The position numbers were made by a program, and so were the translations under genes. From NCBI GenBank assembly GCA_028023455.1, contig JAQFVV010013364.1:79306-143305 (forward strand): 64,000 bases of DNA, given 5' to 3'. The notes under the pieces are model-generated. The model did no database searches. It saw only the letters and a program-made list of their open reading frames with translations, and was not told the origin of the DNA. This document shows, piece by piece, positions 12,174 through 24,840 of the stretch (position 1 is the stretch's first letter; each line of letters starts with the position of its first letter). The stretch is from Epiperipatus broadwayi (lineage: Eukaryota > Onychophora > Udeonychophora > Euonychophora > Peripatidae).

Positions 12174-12260
12174 CAATCCAGTCACAAGGTTGACTGCTGA
12201 TTTATATTTTTTATTGTTCAAATCCAGCCACAAGATGGACTGTTGATTTATTGTACTGAT
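12174..12260. repeat. Imperfect ~52-bp tandem duplication
   Basis: AATCCAGTCACAAGGTTGAC..GATTTAT is followed about 52 bp later by AATCCAGCCACAAGATGGAC..GATTTAT. The two units differ at a few positions. No coding potential is seen. Confidence 0.7.
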
Positions 12261-12763
12261 TTGTTTATTTCCATCATTAATGATGATGAATGGTATTTCT
12301 CTCAAGTATTTACTTGTACTTATTTTTTTAAATGATAATAATGCTGGTTGATATATAATTTATATATAATTATGCTTGTAGTTGCTCTTCTGAGTTAGCT
12401 GGCTGATCTCTCAATGATCTCTTGAAGATCTCTAATCTCATTTTATTATTAAATATATCTTATTTATAGATACTTTGTAAATATATGATATTTAATTTAT
12501 TGATTGACTGGGAGTTGATGATGATTTTCCATCACCCAGATTCATTTTCATTTCCATCCACTTTCAATATCACCCACCCCATCCCATTTACTTCCGCTTC
12601 TATACCCCCCCATCCCATTACAATATATATATATATATAAATATAACAAAAATCTAATAAATATTACAGTAATTAACTACTATATACAGTCTTTCAAACT
12701 GCAAAAGTACTTTCAGTTAATACCTTAAATTCAAAAAACAAAATGGAAGCAAATGTCATCAAC

Positions 12764-14260
12764 TCAAATCCCATGAGTCCCAAATTTTAAATTAGCAGCT
12801 TGTCTATTAATTATATTCATTTTATTTCTATTTATTAAAATCACTTCCTTAATTTTTCTTTTATTATGGTTTCTCTCTTCCTGAAGAATTCTAATACTTT
12901 CAATATCAAATTTAAATTTGTATTTACATGCCCTTTCATGATACAAGAAAACTGACATAGTCATTAAGTCATTATTATTTTTACTTTTCTCATGCTTGTA
13001 TAACAATTTGTGCTCCTTTAATCTTTTTTGAATATTGTACCTTGATTCACCTATATATGATAAGATACATCCACAAAAAATTTGATACACAACATTACTT
13101 TTCTTCTTGACAGGTATGACATTTTTAGAATTATTCATTAACTTATTAACATTATTTGGAATACAAAATGAAAAATTAAATACATCCTTATATATATCCT
13201 TAAAAAATTTCACTTGACCATTTGAAATATATGGAATAGATATCCATTTTTACTATCAATATTCAAATCCTTTAAATTATTAACTCTTTTTAATTTAACA
13301 TAAAGTATTATTAATCTGCTCAATCTTATAACTAACTTCAAGCAATTCCTTGGAAAATATCTCAATATTTTTTAATATATCACATTGGTAATGACATAAT
13401 TTTTTATTATGAAACAAAAAAGATCTAAAACATGCCAACATTTGATTTACAATTTATATATCCTCTTTTTTGCAATGATTTGATTATTAATTTATAACGT
13501 ATTATTCTCTCTTGTAATATTTAAATCCAAATACTTTTGTTCTGTTCCTTTTCAATAGTCCATTTCAAGCCATTCAAATTATTTAACTCCTCTACAAACA
13601 AATTTATAGTATCGGTATTTCTGCAAATAAAAACATCATTCACATACCTTTTGTAAATTTTAATATCTTTAAAAATACACATATTTAAAATACTACTCTC
13701 ATATGTAGACAAAACAAAATTGCAAACTTGTGCAACAACAGGTAGATCCACAGGCCAGACTTCAGACATTTTATAATATCTACCTTCAAAAGAAATATCA
13801 AAAAATTTTAAAGAATCAACAATAATTTTATCACATATTTTTTGTGGAATTCATTCTATAAATAGAACCATACATTTCTGTAACATCTAATGAAGGAATA
13901 ACATCATTCTCAATTAATACTATATTTTTAATTCTATTTACAAAGTTGAAAAATGAAGCAATAGTATTTTATCCAAATTCACATCATTCTCATTAAATAC
14001 TTTATTTTTAATTAATCTACAAAGTCTAGATAAAACAATAGTCTTTTACCCAAATTCAAAAAACTCTTGTAACAGCTTAACAAAATATTTAGAAGTTTGA
14101 TATATAACCACCAAAATCAATCATAATTTGCAAAGGATTATCTTTTTCACATATCTTTATATTTGCAAAAATATGAGCGTATATAGCACACAAAGAATAT
14201 ATCTTATAATACTCATTATTACTTAAGGCTTTCTTTTTAGTATTTTTAAAAAATACTGTT
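12764..14260 (-). pseudogene. PLE-B reverse transcriptase / GIY-YIG endonuclease remnants
   Basis: Broken into at least three pieces on the - strand. The upstream piece carries RT motif A as IPSLDVTEMYGSIYR (about 13925-13880). A middle piece (13769-13521) includes KRYVNDVFICR, where YVND replaces the family YVDD. The downstream piece (13213-12764) is an open 149-residue fragment with a GIY-YIG core: VYQIFCGCILSYIGESRYNI, then RLKEHK and later ERNHNKRKIKEVILINR. The endonuclease piece keeps the catalytic Tyr, Arg and Glu positions by inspection, but no contiguous frame links it to the RT, so the gene is dead. Confidence 0.8.
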
Positions 14261-14276
14261 AATAAATTTTATTTTC

Positions 14277-14652
14277 TGGCCATCCATGTTATATTATTCA
14301 ATGGAAAAGAAAACAAGTTTATCCATTTGCATGATAACTTTCTCAGTATAGTATCATTTCATAATTAAAGACATCTGCAGCCATTTATCTTCTTTCAAAC
14401 AAATCATATTATCATTCTTCAGTCTCTGTTTAAATTCTGAAATGGCCAGATTCCATATGAAAATTCATGGTAACTGGCCATTTCAGAATTTAAGCAGAAG
14501 ATAAAGAATGATAATATGATTTGTTTGAAAGAAGATATATAAATAGCTGTGGATGTGTTTAATGATGAAATATTTGTATATTGAGAAAGTTAAAATGCAA
14601 ATGGATAAACTTGGTTTTTTTTTTGATGGAAGAATATAATATGGATGGTCAT
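14277..14652. repeat. 376-bp hairpin (inverted repeat) at the upstream end of PLE-B
   Basis: Arm 14277-14448 is the reverse complement of 14474-14652 with several mismatches and small indels. The loop of about 25 bp is itself partly palindromic (CCATATGAAAATTCATGG). The hairpin lies at the presumed 5' end of PLE-B. It most simply reflects a second, inverted 5'-end copy, a known arrangement for Penelope-like elements, although a separate foldback insertion is not excluded. Confidence 0.8.
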
Positions 14653-14689
14653 GATAGAGAATCAAAATATGTAATTCTCTAGAACTTAA

Positions 14690-15900
14690 TGATCACAAGA
14701 TCAAAATCTTAACAAAATTAAAAAGGATATAATTAGTGAGAAACTAGCCATACAATTAATGGATTAACCTGAAGAGATTGGAAAGAAGATTTGAATAAGT
14801 TGAAAGAAAAACAAGTTGAGCAAAAAAAAAAATATGGAAAAAATAAAACTCCAAGTAGAAGAATGTAATAGGAAAAATAGAATATATATATCAGAAAAAG
14901 TATAAATGAGCTAACAACAAGAGTAAAGGTTTGAAAAATGAATGGAAAGAAAGAGAATGTAAAAAGAATGTAAAACTAGAAGCAATATAGAAAAGCTTAC
15001 AAGAAATTTCCAGCATGGTAAATTATATAGAATAAAAGTATAAAAGGCTACATGCAATAAAACCAGTGGGGAATGAACTTTCTAACTCTAATATTGAAAT
15101 GGTAGTGAAATTCAACATAGTTTATATCAATTTGTTAAAATATGAATATTTTAAGGCCAGTCTAGTCAATCATCTGTAGAACACTTAAATAGATTACAAA
15201 GATATATTAATCTTTAACATGATGTCAGAGAGAATTAAGTTGGCTATAGCTTGCAACCATTTACAATGCATAGGCCTTAGTGGCATTAACTCACACAACA
15301 CATTTCAGAAATATAAGGAATCATTAATAAGACATTTCTATACTGAAGCACATTTGAAAACAATTTATTACTATGTAGTACAAGAAAAATTTAGGATAGG
15401 GTATGCAAAAACTTATTCTTAAATTTTTAGGAGACATTTAAATTAAGGATGATTGATGCATGTGACATGACTGAAAACTAGATTATTTAGATAATTCAGA
15501 ATAATCTGTTCTGTAGAATAGAGCAAATGCTGCTTGCCACTGATAAAAATTTATAATAATGAAATTATTAAATATTATAGATATGAACCAGCAAAATTAA
15601 TCAAGTAAATGACCAGAATAATCAAAATATTTAGTTTATGCTAATGTGATAGAAATAAGAAAAAAATTACAATGATTAAGGGTTGGAGAAAGAGAGTAAT
15701 GTGCCAAACTTTTAGACATGAATATCCTGATAGAGTAGTCACTAAGACTTAATAAAGTATGGCTCAAGAGTGTGATGGATCAACTTCAGTCTTGAGATTG
15801 ATCATTGAGCATGGAGATTATATTAATCTGTACTTTCCTAGTTGTTTGGGTTGTTATTGCTCTTTGTATTGAAAATAAATAGCTTTCTGGATGCCCACGA
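14690..15900 (+). pseudogene. Ty3/gypsy-type gag remnant 1
   Basis: A degenerate + strand copy of a capsid (gag) protein that would form the particle of an LTR retrotransposon. A Lys/Glu/Asn-rich stretch (about 14690-14990) looks like a former coiled coil. It is followed by the segment EHLNRLQRYINL (about 15140-15175) and, after a frameshift, the 67-codon open piece at 15219-15422 (SERIKLAIACNHL and later FQKYKESLIRHFY). These line up residue by residue with gag remnant 2 at 21050-21340. Stops and frameshifts are frequent. I see no protease or reverse transcriptase after it before the LTR-like repeat at 16008. Confidence 0.6.
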
Positions 15901-16007
15901 CTGCATTAAATGTCTTAGACCAGTGGATATATGCTGGTCCAATATTCCAAAGAAAAAGGTTAAGTAAAATAATGATTTTATAAATTATTATTTTGATATA
16001 TATATTT

Positions 16008-17550
16008 TGTAATGGGCACACATGCCATTACATTATTTATTTTAAAATTTAGACATTAAAAAGAAAAGTTCGCAAATAAAAATTTGTTTTTAAAAATTAA
16101 AAAAAGTGAAAGTTAAAAGTCATTTAAACTTTATATATATAAAACCGCACAGATGAAAAATTATTGAAAAAAAACTAGAAAAAAAAGAAAAAGTTTTAAA
16201 ATTAAATATTAAGAAAAAAAAAACAAAAGATTTAAAGATAAAAAGAATGTACAATAAATTAATTAATGCTATTGTAAAATGGAAATGATTATTTTAATTA
16301 TTAAAAGTAAGCTAGCCCTTGGGCATTTCAAAATGTATAAGTAAAGGTTAGATAGGAGAGAAAAAACAAAATGGGAACAAAATGGCCAATGAAAGAAATC
16401 CCTCAGGAAATGGACCTCAATGAAAAGACCATCACCAACATCATGATGTAATGTCTACTCAATCCAAAATTCTAATATAAAAGAAAAATTTTGGAAATAA
16501 ATTTTAGTGAAAAAAGAGCTGGGAAAAAAAAGGATAGAGATGTGTTAATGTGGAGAGAGTTTAAGGAGAAGGGATTGCAAAGATGCACTCTTCAATTCCT
16601 TCAGTTTTTAAAAAGGAAAAGAAAGAGGAATGACCAATCATTTTCCTATGTTGAGAACCACAGGACATCGGGGGAATTAACACTGGCTCCAAATTGCAAG
16701 CAACTGTTAAGCATGGATTTTTAAAACAGTAAGAACTCTAACTAATGAACTTTAATTCTAAAAAAGAAACTTTTCCAGTATGTTAAAACCATAAGAACAT
16801 TAGTTAATTAATGAACACTAAGTATAAACTTTCCCAGTATTTAAATTATTGCAATAAAAATTTCTATCTGACCAAACCTAATCAGTTATTAATAATTATT
16901 TTATTGAATGTATTATTATTTTTTGTAAATCATTTCCATTAATTTATTTTTTCTGTTCTTTTAAGTTTTTATTATGATTTTTTTTCTTTTAAAATAAATT
17001 ATATAAATGTTAAATTTAAGTCAGGCATGAATGGCTGCATAGATTTGTAAATTATATTAATTAATTAAGGGAGGGTTAATCTTGGGTTATTTGTTTCGTA
17101 GTTAAATTGAGTTAATCGATTGGATATATTGGTGTAATTAGTAAATGTAGCATGAGAATCGCTATGAGCAGGATACTATTATATGCCACACACTTGGGCA
17201 AAATAAGTCCCATATCTTACTGACCATCGGAAACAGATGGTATTTCCTGCTCCTTGGATCACCCCCTTTTTAGCCTATGGAATGGGATAGTCAGTCCCTT
17301 TCTATGGAGTTTTTTTATTATTGTTCTCACCAGTCAGATGTAGTATTCCTGTACTGGACAAGAGTCAATGTCTTCTATAACCATGCTGTTCAGATGTACA
17401 TTCCTGACAGTATGGTATTTGTGCTGTCGTATTCATGCTGTATTGAATACACCGATGTATCAGATGGATTGACGTTAGTTTGGCTGCAAACTTTTTTTTT
17501 AGTGTCTAAATTTTAAAGTAAATAATGTAACGGTGTGTGTGCCTGTTACA
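16008..17550 (+). repeat. LTR-like repeat 1 (1543 bp), probable Ty3/gypsy LTR
   Basis: Bounded by TGTAATGGGCACACATGCC at the left and GTGTGTGTGCCTGTTACA at the right. The ends are imperfect inverted repeats of about 25 bp in TG...CA form, as expected for an LTR. Homologous along much of its length to 26198-27815. Both copies have a TATAAAAG/TATAAAAAG box at the same relative place (about 16476 and 26631) followed by a shared AGATGCACT block. No gene is visible; two open stretches (16491-16724 and 17277-17516) have no recognisable domain. A large DNA transposon with palindromic TIRs is the alternative reading. Confidence 0.62.
16476..16483 (+). promoter_or_regulatory. Candidate LTR TATA box
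   Basis: A TATAAAAG motif in LTR-like repeat 1. The homologous repeat 2 has TATAAAAAG near 26631 in the same context, about 60-90 bp before the shared AGATGCACT. Conservation between diverged copies is the only support. Confidence 0.35.
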
Positions 17551-20140
17551 ATATATATATTAAGACAGTGTACATTGGTAAATATATAATTAGAACAAGA
17601 GGTTAATGTGGCACTTAAAAATTGAAACATGTACTTACATTTTCGTTATCTTATTTCTTTGACTATGGGTATGGTATATTGTACCAGTTTAGGATCCATT
17701 CCATTTAAAGTAAATTTAGTCTGATCTTACAGGCTTTTCTCCCTCACACCAAAATAATTATATAAAAGAGAAAGAACGAAACGATAGAAGTAATTTCTGC
17801 TATACGAAGGTTAAATTGGATAAATGCAGTTATATAGCATATTAATAGATTTTCCCAAGTGCATTTGGGTGCGTTTCTAAAACTGACCCTGGGAAAGAGA
17901 CAGAAATATATAATTAATGTTTTAAAAGGAAATCGAATAGAGAATGCATTTATTCTATTTATAATAACAATGTTTTTAAAAACTCAATTTATAAACAAAA
18001 CTATCCCAGCTCAGAATTATTATTATATATATAAGTTGCAAACCATTTTTTAATTTTTCATTCATATTAACAAGATACATATTTTTTAAAGAAAAAAAAA
18101 TAAAAAGGAAAATTTAATCTAAGTCGTTTACTTTACTAATAAAAAAAAAAGTCTCTAATCTATACAAACTTAATAAAAAATTATTGCTTATCTAGTATTA
18201 ATTAAAATTTTTTGTCTTAGAGCAGTTCTGTATATAAAGACAAAAAAAAAAAAAAGTTAAATTTGGGGGAAATTACTAATAAAATGAGTGTAATTAGAAA
18301 GGAGTAAAGATGAAATAAAGGAAAAATATTTTTTGGTATTTTATTTAGTATTTCTTTTTTTTATTTAAGATAAAAAATATATAATTAGTTAAAAGTAATT
18401 TTTAGCAATAAAGATCCCTGAATTTTTGTCTATAAACTTGGATAGCGTCGATATAAAAAGCTGTGATAGACATATATTGTTAGAAAGTTTTAGTTTTTTT
18501 TTCTTTAAGAGAGAATTTTCTTGTTTTACGAAACCTGTAACATCGTCACATTTGAATCATCTCAACAAACAGAAACTCAGTTTAGCAGCATTCCAGAAAA
18601 TTAAGCTGGTTAGATTGATATCTCCATTTATTTAAAAAGCAGCTAACTTACAAATTATTAACTGTAGTTAATATGAAAAACTGTGAAATAGCTGAAAATC
18701 TCATTATACTGCGTGAAAAACCTAGTATCTATATATTCTCCTGCCAATGCCAATTTTAAAAGTGTATGCACCAACTGCTGCTGATGAATTAGAACAAGCA
18801 GTATTTGTCACCCCCTCCCCGATTATTGTCCTCTAAATGATGAATATATATATATAATCTGGTAATACCATCATTCTATCCACAGAAGACCTCAAATGAA
18901 ATCTTAATCTTCTCTAATAGAGATTGTCTTATAGATCAATTTTTGAAAGAGATTGAATTTATTTTTAGTCAATTAAAGGAAAAACCCGAATTGTGATGAT
19001 GTGGTAAGATTGACTTTTATTTAAAGTAAAGCTCTTTTACAAAAAAAAAACAAAACAATAATAATAATTACATTAAAATTAATATTAATTTTTTCTGAAT
19101 AATTTTTAATATATTTTTTAAATATACATTTAATTTTTTTTAACAGACTGTTTTTTGAAAGTTAGAGCAAATAGAATATTTATTATAACTTGCATATTTC
19201 TGTTTATTGATTGATTTATATTTTTGCTTAATCCTTACTTGAGGTTATAGATTGGTACTAGTTGAATAATAATTATATGATTGTTCTATATTGGATATAA
19301 ACATATTAGAGCTCATAAGTTAAATTCAAAATAGTTAACTATTACCGACATGAATACGTATCTTCTTAAATATATATGCTTTCTATGCATTAGATTCATT
19401 CCAAAGTATAATATAAAGAATGTCAATATTCTAAATGAGTAAATGATATTTTTTTATTATATTGATATTATTTTAAATTTAATTGTTTGTTTCTCTCATT
19501 CCAAACTTTGTTAATTAAATCTATTTCAGCATTGCCATGTTTTCTGAGCTAGTAGTGGGTTAACAGAGGAAGAACATGTAAGAAGTTAGGGAGGAATTTA
19601 AATTTGACCTATAGATGTTTTCCACTTCAGAGATGGTGACTTAATTTGCAGTATGGCGGATATGTTATAAATAAATAACAAACACTATCATGACTTGAAC
19701 ACCCCTTTTCTTATGCTTAACATCACTTCTGTACAGTTATATAATGTACAAAGTATAAGAGCATGGATAATTTTAGCATATAGTGGGAAATAATAAATAA
19801 ATGCAATAAATTTTTGAAATGACAACAAGTAAGATTAGCAAGTTTATAAAAAGTGTATGTACTAACATTTTATGAAATCAAAGTAGGCAGAGTAATATTT
19901 GGCAAATAGTAGAATGTATATAAAAAATAATAAAAATAATAATTTAAGATGGAGACATATCACATAATTCTGGCAAAGATTGTATATGAAAGTTTGAGAC
20001 TGTTGTGCTTATTTGATGATAATGTATAAATAAAACAAATATTTAAGTTTATAAATCTGCAAAAACAAAAAAAAGATAAACAACAAGTATTATAAAACAT
20101 TTAGTTTTATTTATAAATGATAACATGTTCAGTAACAAGA
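17551..20140. other. AT-rich DNA without recognisable genes
   Basis: Lies between LTR-like repeat 1 and gag remnant 2. It has many A- and T-runs and small open frames that match no family I know. If repeat 1 were the 5' LTR of an element carrying gag remnant 2, this would be the leader, but at 2.6 kb it is unusually long and I see no obvious tRNA primer site just after 17550. Confidence 0.5.
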
Positions 20141-21910
20141 ATAATGGAGGACAATTAAACATGTATCCATCAACTACAAATGAGTCAGTACACTTAATGG
20201 AATCAGATCTGATAGAGCAAGATACCATTCATATGGAGCAAAAGTCTTCAGAAGAGAAACCAGGGACAGTTAACTTTTGAAATGATGGGTGTATTTATGC
20301 AGAAAATGCTGCAAAGACTTGAAGATAAACAACAAAATGATATAAAGAATTTGAAGAAAAGCAATAAAAAAGAACAAAAAAATTAAAGAACTGTATTCAA
20401 AAAATGAAGAAATGCATTAAAAAAACGAGAAATGCAACAAACATTTGAAGATAAACAAAAAAAAAAGATAGCGAATTTAAAGAAATACATTTAAAACTTC
20501 AAGAAAAATAACAAAAAAGAGATAATAAATTTAAAAAAATCTATCAAAATCTAAAAGAAAGCTCTGAAGTGCTATAAAAGACTTTAAGTAGCTTGAAGCT
20601 AGAAAGTTTTGTTCAAATACAAAAGCAAATATAACAGAAAATAATGTGTAAATAAAATTATATACTAATTTAGAAGAAATGGTCCAAAATTTATTAAATC
20701 TAGTTAAAATAAATTAAATGAAAGTGTCCAAAGTAGAACAGATAGAATAGCAAATTGAAAGTAAGAGAAAAAGTGAAGAGAGATGAAGAATCAAATGAAA
20801 ATTTCATTATTTAAAGAAAAAACTCATAGATATTTAAAAGAAAATGCAGTAAACTCAGAAAATAGTAGGCAGCATTATGCAAAGATAAACAAAGATATAC
20901 AAAATTAGTTTATGGAAGTGATAAAAGAATCTAAGAAAGATAGTAAAGGTTATAATACAATAACCAAAAGAAAGATATGAAAATATAACTATTAAATAGC
21001 ACAGAAATATGAGACCTTTGGTTCTGTAAATCAATTTTCTTAAAATACAGGCATTAAGGGGTGAGGAAGGAGAGACTTGCATCAAACACCTTGATAGTCT
21101 AAAGAATTATTTCCAATTAAACCAGCTAGGAGAAAGAGAGCAAGTGGCTGTTGCCTACAATCATTAAAAGGACCTTGTAAAGAATGGTTGGACTCATTAA
21201 TGAAGAAACCTACCTTTTGTTCCGAATACAGAGAACAAATTTTGAATAATTTTTGGTCAGAAGAATGTCAAAAAGCTTTCAGATATCAAATTATGCAGGA
21301 AGGATTTATCATAAAATGTGAAATTTATACACAATTCTTTTGAAGGCAAGTGCCAAAATTAAGGTCATTGTGTGCATGTGGGATGACAGAAAGCCAGATT
21401 ATCAGGATTATTTGACACAATTCACTCTTTCATGTTGAACAGGTAATTGTTAGCACTGACCAAAACCCATAAAACAAGTGGCTGAGTTTTTCAATGCCAT
21501 CAACATGAGCCTTGAGATTCATGAAGATATAGGTAGTGAAGAAGGAAAGTTTATCACATCAAATAGACAATCAAACTAAAGGAATCAGGCATTTATTGGT
21601 TATATTAAAATAAAAGATAATTGAAATCTGACTCTATAGTTGGTGGAAAATAAGAAGCAGCTTTAGTAAGAGAGATTGAACACACACAGAACATGATTCT
21701 ATTTAATGCACAAGAAAAACAGATATTCCACAAAAATCTCCAGAAAATTTACCATGTCCTGGAACTACTAGCAGAATAGATGTAGAAGCAGATCCAAAAT
21801 ATAAAGTGACTGGTATCCAAACCAGCATAAAGAAATCAGCAATAACCAAGAAGAGGGCAAAACAAGTCTCAAATAAAATAGGATGAGAACTCAATCACCT
21901 TTGCTGAAGT
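20140..21910 (+). pseudogene. Ty3/gypsy-type gag remnant 2
   Basis: A longer, better preserved gag relic on +. It begins with an acidic segment (about 20160-20270: TNESVHLMESDLIEQDTI), then a long Lys/Gln/Glu-rich former coiled coil (20290-21000) with repeated LEDKQQ/FEDKQK wording. The capsid core follows at about 21070-21340: HLDSLKNYFQLNQLGEREQ, then AYNH-KGPCKEWLDSL and ILNNFWSEECQKAFRYQIM. That order (L--Y/F..., NHL-G-A/C-EW, F..F) is typical of Retrotrans_gag. Further degraded sequence reaches about 21910. Multiple stops and frameshifts; no pol domain recognised downstream up to LTR-like repeat 2. Confidence 0.72.
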
Positions 21911-23985
21911 ATCTTGATATATGTTAAATTTGATGATAAAAAATAACAACTGGCGTATTGTCTGTCAGTCCTGGATCTGTTTAAACAGAGAAATGACTTC
22001 ATAAGAAAAACTATTTGTAATATTTAAAAAGTTAAAATACATGGCAAGAATAACAAAAGTGACATTAAAATTATCAAAAAGAGAATTTATCAAATTACTG
22101 AAAAAGAAGAGAGATTTCTATGGATAACATTGTTAAAAAAATAAAAATAGTAATCATTTAAATGACAAATAGGTAATGACAATAGCTATAAAACATATCA
22201 CTGGAATGGGTAAATTTATTTCTACACAGAATGATGAAGAAAATGCTATTGTAATTAGTTTAGAGATATTCTATTATTAGTGATGTATTATGTTTTGGTT
22301 ACAAGTATGAAACACTCACTATGTTGTCATGTAATATTTGGGAGTATATATTGTCTCAGGTATGAACACAACATATTTTTCAAGTGATTTACTCACATAC
22401 CTGTAAGGCTTAGAAGAACTAAGGTATGAGTTGAATTTTTGATGAATTTATCAGTTTATAAGACTCAAAAGGCAGCAAAACTTTATTTTTAAATGTTATA
22501 TTCATCAACCTCTAGAACTCAAAAGGAAGCAATAATTATATTTGATTTTTCTTGTGTTGTGAGAACTTAACAAAAGTCAAACTGAGATGATATTTTTAGT
22601 GTTCTGGCTTCACTGAACATCTTAATGCATATGGAAATAAAATTTTATTAATTCTTTATACAATTTAACATCAATCAAATCTCTGAATAGTAAAATACTG
22701 GACACATGTGTTCTGTAAAACACTATTTATGAAAAAATACAAAAATAATTAGAGAAATAAAAAAAATATTTTTTTTTCAATAAGCATAAAAATATGAAAT
22801 GAAAAGTTATACTGTCCCATTGTCTCATTTTAAAGAGATAGAATTTGTAACTAAACATATCAGATAATAGCTTGAATTAATTATATTACAAAGCTGCATA
22901 AAAAAAAAATTGGTTTAAAAAACTTAAAAGAAAAATCAGTTTATGCATTTAATCATATTATTAAATATTTTATAAAGTTACAATGATGAGTTATAATGTA
23001 AAAGTAGAAAAAAATGTTCTAATACATATAAGAAGTTTGAATTGTGTAATTTATAAAAATATGAATCATTTTGAAATCTGTTTATTCCGTCTTCTAAATA
23101 AAAGTTTAAATAAAAAAACCTTGCCAATTACTAAAGTAAATTTGATGGCAAATATAAAAATGTTATTTAAATTAATGAGATAATAAAAAAAAAAGTTATC
23201 AATAAAAATTTAAAAGCTGGCAATGAATTTTTTTTCTTTTTTCCTATTATTAATTAATATATTTAAAAAGAGAGGAAAAATACTATTTTTTCTCTTCTTT
23301 TATATATCAAAACATATAATATCTGTAAATTTGTTTCCACAACATGCTGTGAAGCAAATAAAAAAAATGTTTTTTGAAAAACATGTCTTAAAGAAACAGA
23401 ATTTAAATTCTTGTAACTAGCTGATGACAAAACCATTGTTTGAAAACTTGTTGTTGAATAACACTATGTAGAGAATAAATAGATGAGAAACAATCATCTA
23501 ATGCTAGTTTTTAGTTCATTATTTATTCAGTCCAGTCAGGTAGTCTTCATTACTCTATTTTATCTGAAGACTCAACTTAAACAGTGTTGCAGTGAGTTTA
23601 TGCTGAGGAGAGAAATCACTAATTAAAACTGGTTTCAACCATAACTTGGATACTGTATCTTGCTGTTTTATATTGTTTTAATATTTCAATTACAACAGCA
23701 AGTGTGATGGCATTATCTGATAGAAAACCATCTAGTATGTGTGGTTAAACAATCAAAAACTACACAAGTCAAAACAACTAGAATATGCAATTGTATCCAA
23801 AAACAAATGCTTCAGTTTGCTAAAACCATTAATTGCCTTCCTTACCAATGCCATGGAGAAAGAAGCAGACAAGACAATGTGATAAGAATAACCAAAACTT
23901 ACTGATACTATATCCTATCTAACACCACCCATGCTGCTATCTTTGCAATATAACATCACCACTGATGAGAAAGTTAATTACCATA
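21910..23985. other. AT-rich DNA, no recognisable gene
   Basis: Small open frames at 22983-23183 and 23223-23420 have the composition of random AT-rich DNA and no domain. Around 22460-22560 a GACTCAAAAGGCAGCAAAAC-like segment occurs twice about 70 bp apart with differences. Any pol gene that once followed gag remnant 2 is no longer visible. Confidence 0.5.
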
Positions 23986-24014
23986 TTTGGGAGAAGTAAT
24001 GAAAAAACTTCCTG

Positions 24015-24017
<3 letters not shown>

Positions 24018-24085
<68 letters not shown>
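24018..24085. repeat. (TA)n microsatellite
   Basis: About 68 bp of alternating TA. It directly precedes the hairpin at 24092. The reading frame of alternating Tyr and Ile across it is an artefact. Confidence 0.95.
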
Positions 24086-24090
<5 letters not shown>

Positions 24091-24091
24091 C

Positions 24092-24212
24092 AAATCAATA
24101 TATATATATATCAAAATACAGTACAATTTATATAAATTATATTCTTTTAGAAGTACTTTCTATAATTTATATAAATTGTACTGTATTTTGATATATATAT
24201 ATATTGATTTAT
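24092..24212. repeat. Palindromic element, ~52-bp arms
   Basis: Arm 24092-24141 (AAATCAATATA..., CAAAATACAGTACAATTTAT) is complementary to 24159-24212 almost without mismatch; the loop is about 18 bp (TTCTTTTAGAAGTACTTT). A short MITE or foldback element inserted in (TA)n is the simplest reading. Confidence 0.85.
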
Positions 24213-24282
24213 ATATTACATATATTGTGAAATGAATACAGATATCAAACTTTATTTATTATATATATATATGTATATCACT

Positions 24283-24840
24283 AGATGAAGCTTTACCAAT
24301 AGCCGACTAACAAGCTTTGTTTACATAAACGCTGAGAGAGATAGAATTCAATATCTCTTTCATTGTCTCCAACCTCTAGACCATGGTTTCGAGATAATTG
24401 GCCCATGTCAGCAAAGGGTAGGAAGACTAGAAACTAGATCTAAATACCAACTCTACAATCAGCATTTATGAAACATGGGTTTTATAAATGCTGATTGTAG
24501 AGTTGGTATTTAGATCTAGTCTTCCTACCCAGTTTCTAGTCTTCCTACCCTTTATGGACGTGGGCCAATTAGTTTGAAAACATAGTCTAAAGGTTGAAGA
24601 CATTGAAAGAGATATTGAATTCTATCTCACTCAGCATTTATGTAACACGTTTCATAAATGCTGATTGTAGAGTTGGTATTTAGATCTAGCTTCTAGTCTT
24701 GCTACCCTTTACTGCTGTGAGCCAAATAGTTCAAAACCATGGTCTAAAGATTGGAGACAATGAAAGAGATATTGAATTCTATCTCTCTCAGTGTTTATGT
24801 AAATAAAGCTTGTTAGTGGGCTATTGGTAAAGCTCCATCC
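24283..24840. mobile_element. Foldback/MITE-like element with one left arm and two right arms
   Basis: The outer ends are inverted: AAGCTTTACCAATAGCC at 24288 and GGCTATTGGTAAAGCT at about 24818-24833. The left arm (24283-24472) is complementary to a first right arm (about 24480-24640), and a second, longer right arm (about 24650-24840) repeats the same sequence and carries the true outer end. Shared blocks include CATAAATGCTGATTGTAGAG, GGTATTTAGATCTAG and AAAGAGATATTGAATTCTAT. A CTAGTCTTCCTACCC block is also tandemly duplicated near 24513-24551. No coding capacity. Confidence 0.82.

Larger units (their letters stand above)
12656..14652 (-). mobile_element. Penelope-like element PLE-B (degenerate), with a terminal hairpin
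   Basis: A second Penelope-like element, read on the - strand. Its 3' end (about 12656-12765) is homologous to the 3' end of PLE-C at 30100-30250. Coding remnants of a GIY-YIG endonuclease (12764-13213) and of the reverse transcriptase (13521 to about 14260) follow upstream. Its upstream end (14277-14652) is folded back as a long hairpin. PLE-B and PLE-A share the RT motif A wording LD-E-YGS, so they belong to related lineages within the superfamily. Confidence 0.78.

Noticed and set aside
16491-16724. 77-codon Lys/Arg-rich frame
   Set aside because: Lies within LTR-like repeat 1, is not preserved in repeat 2, and has no domain.
23987-24235. Open frame of alternating Tyr-Ile
   Set aside because: Covers a (TA)n tract and the adjoining palindrome.
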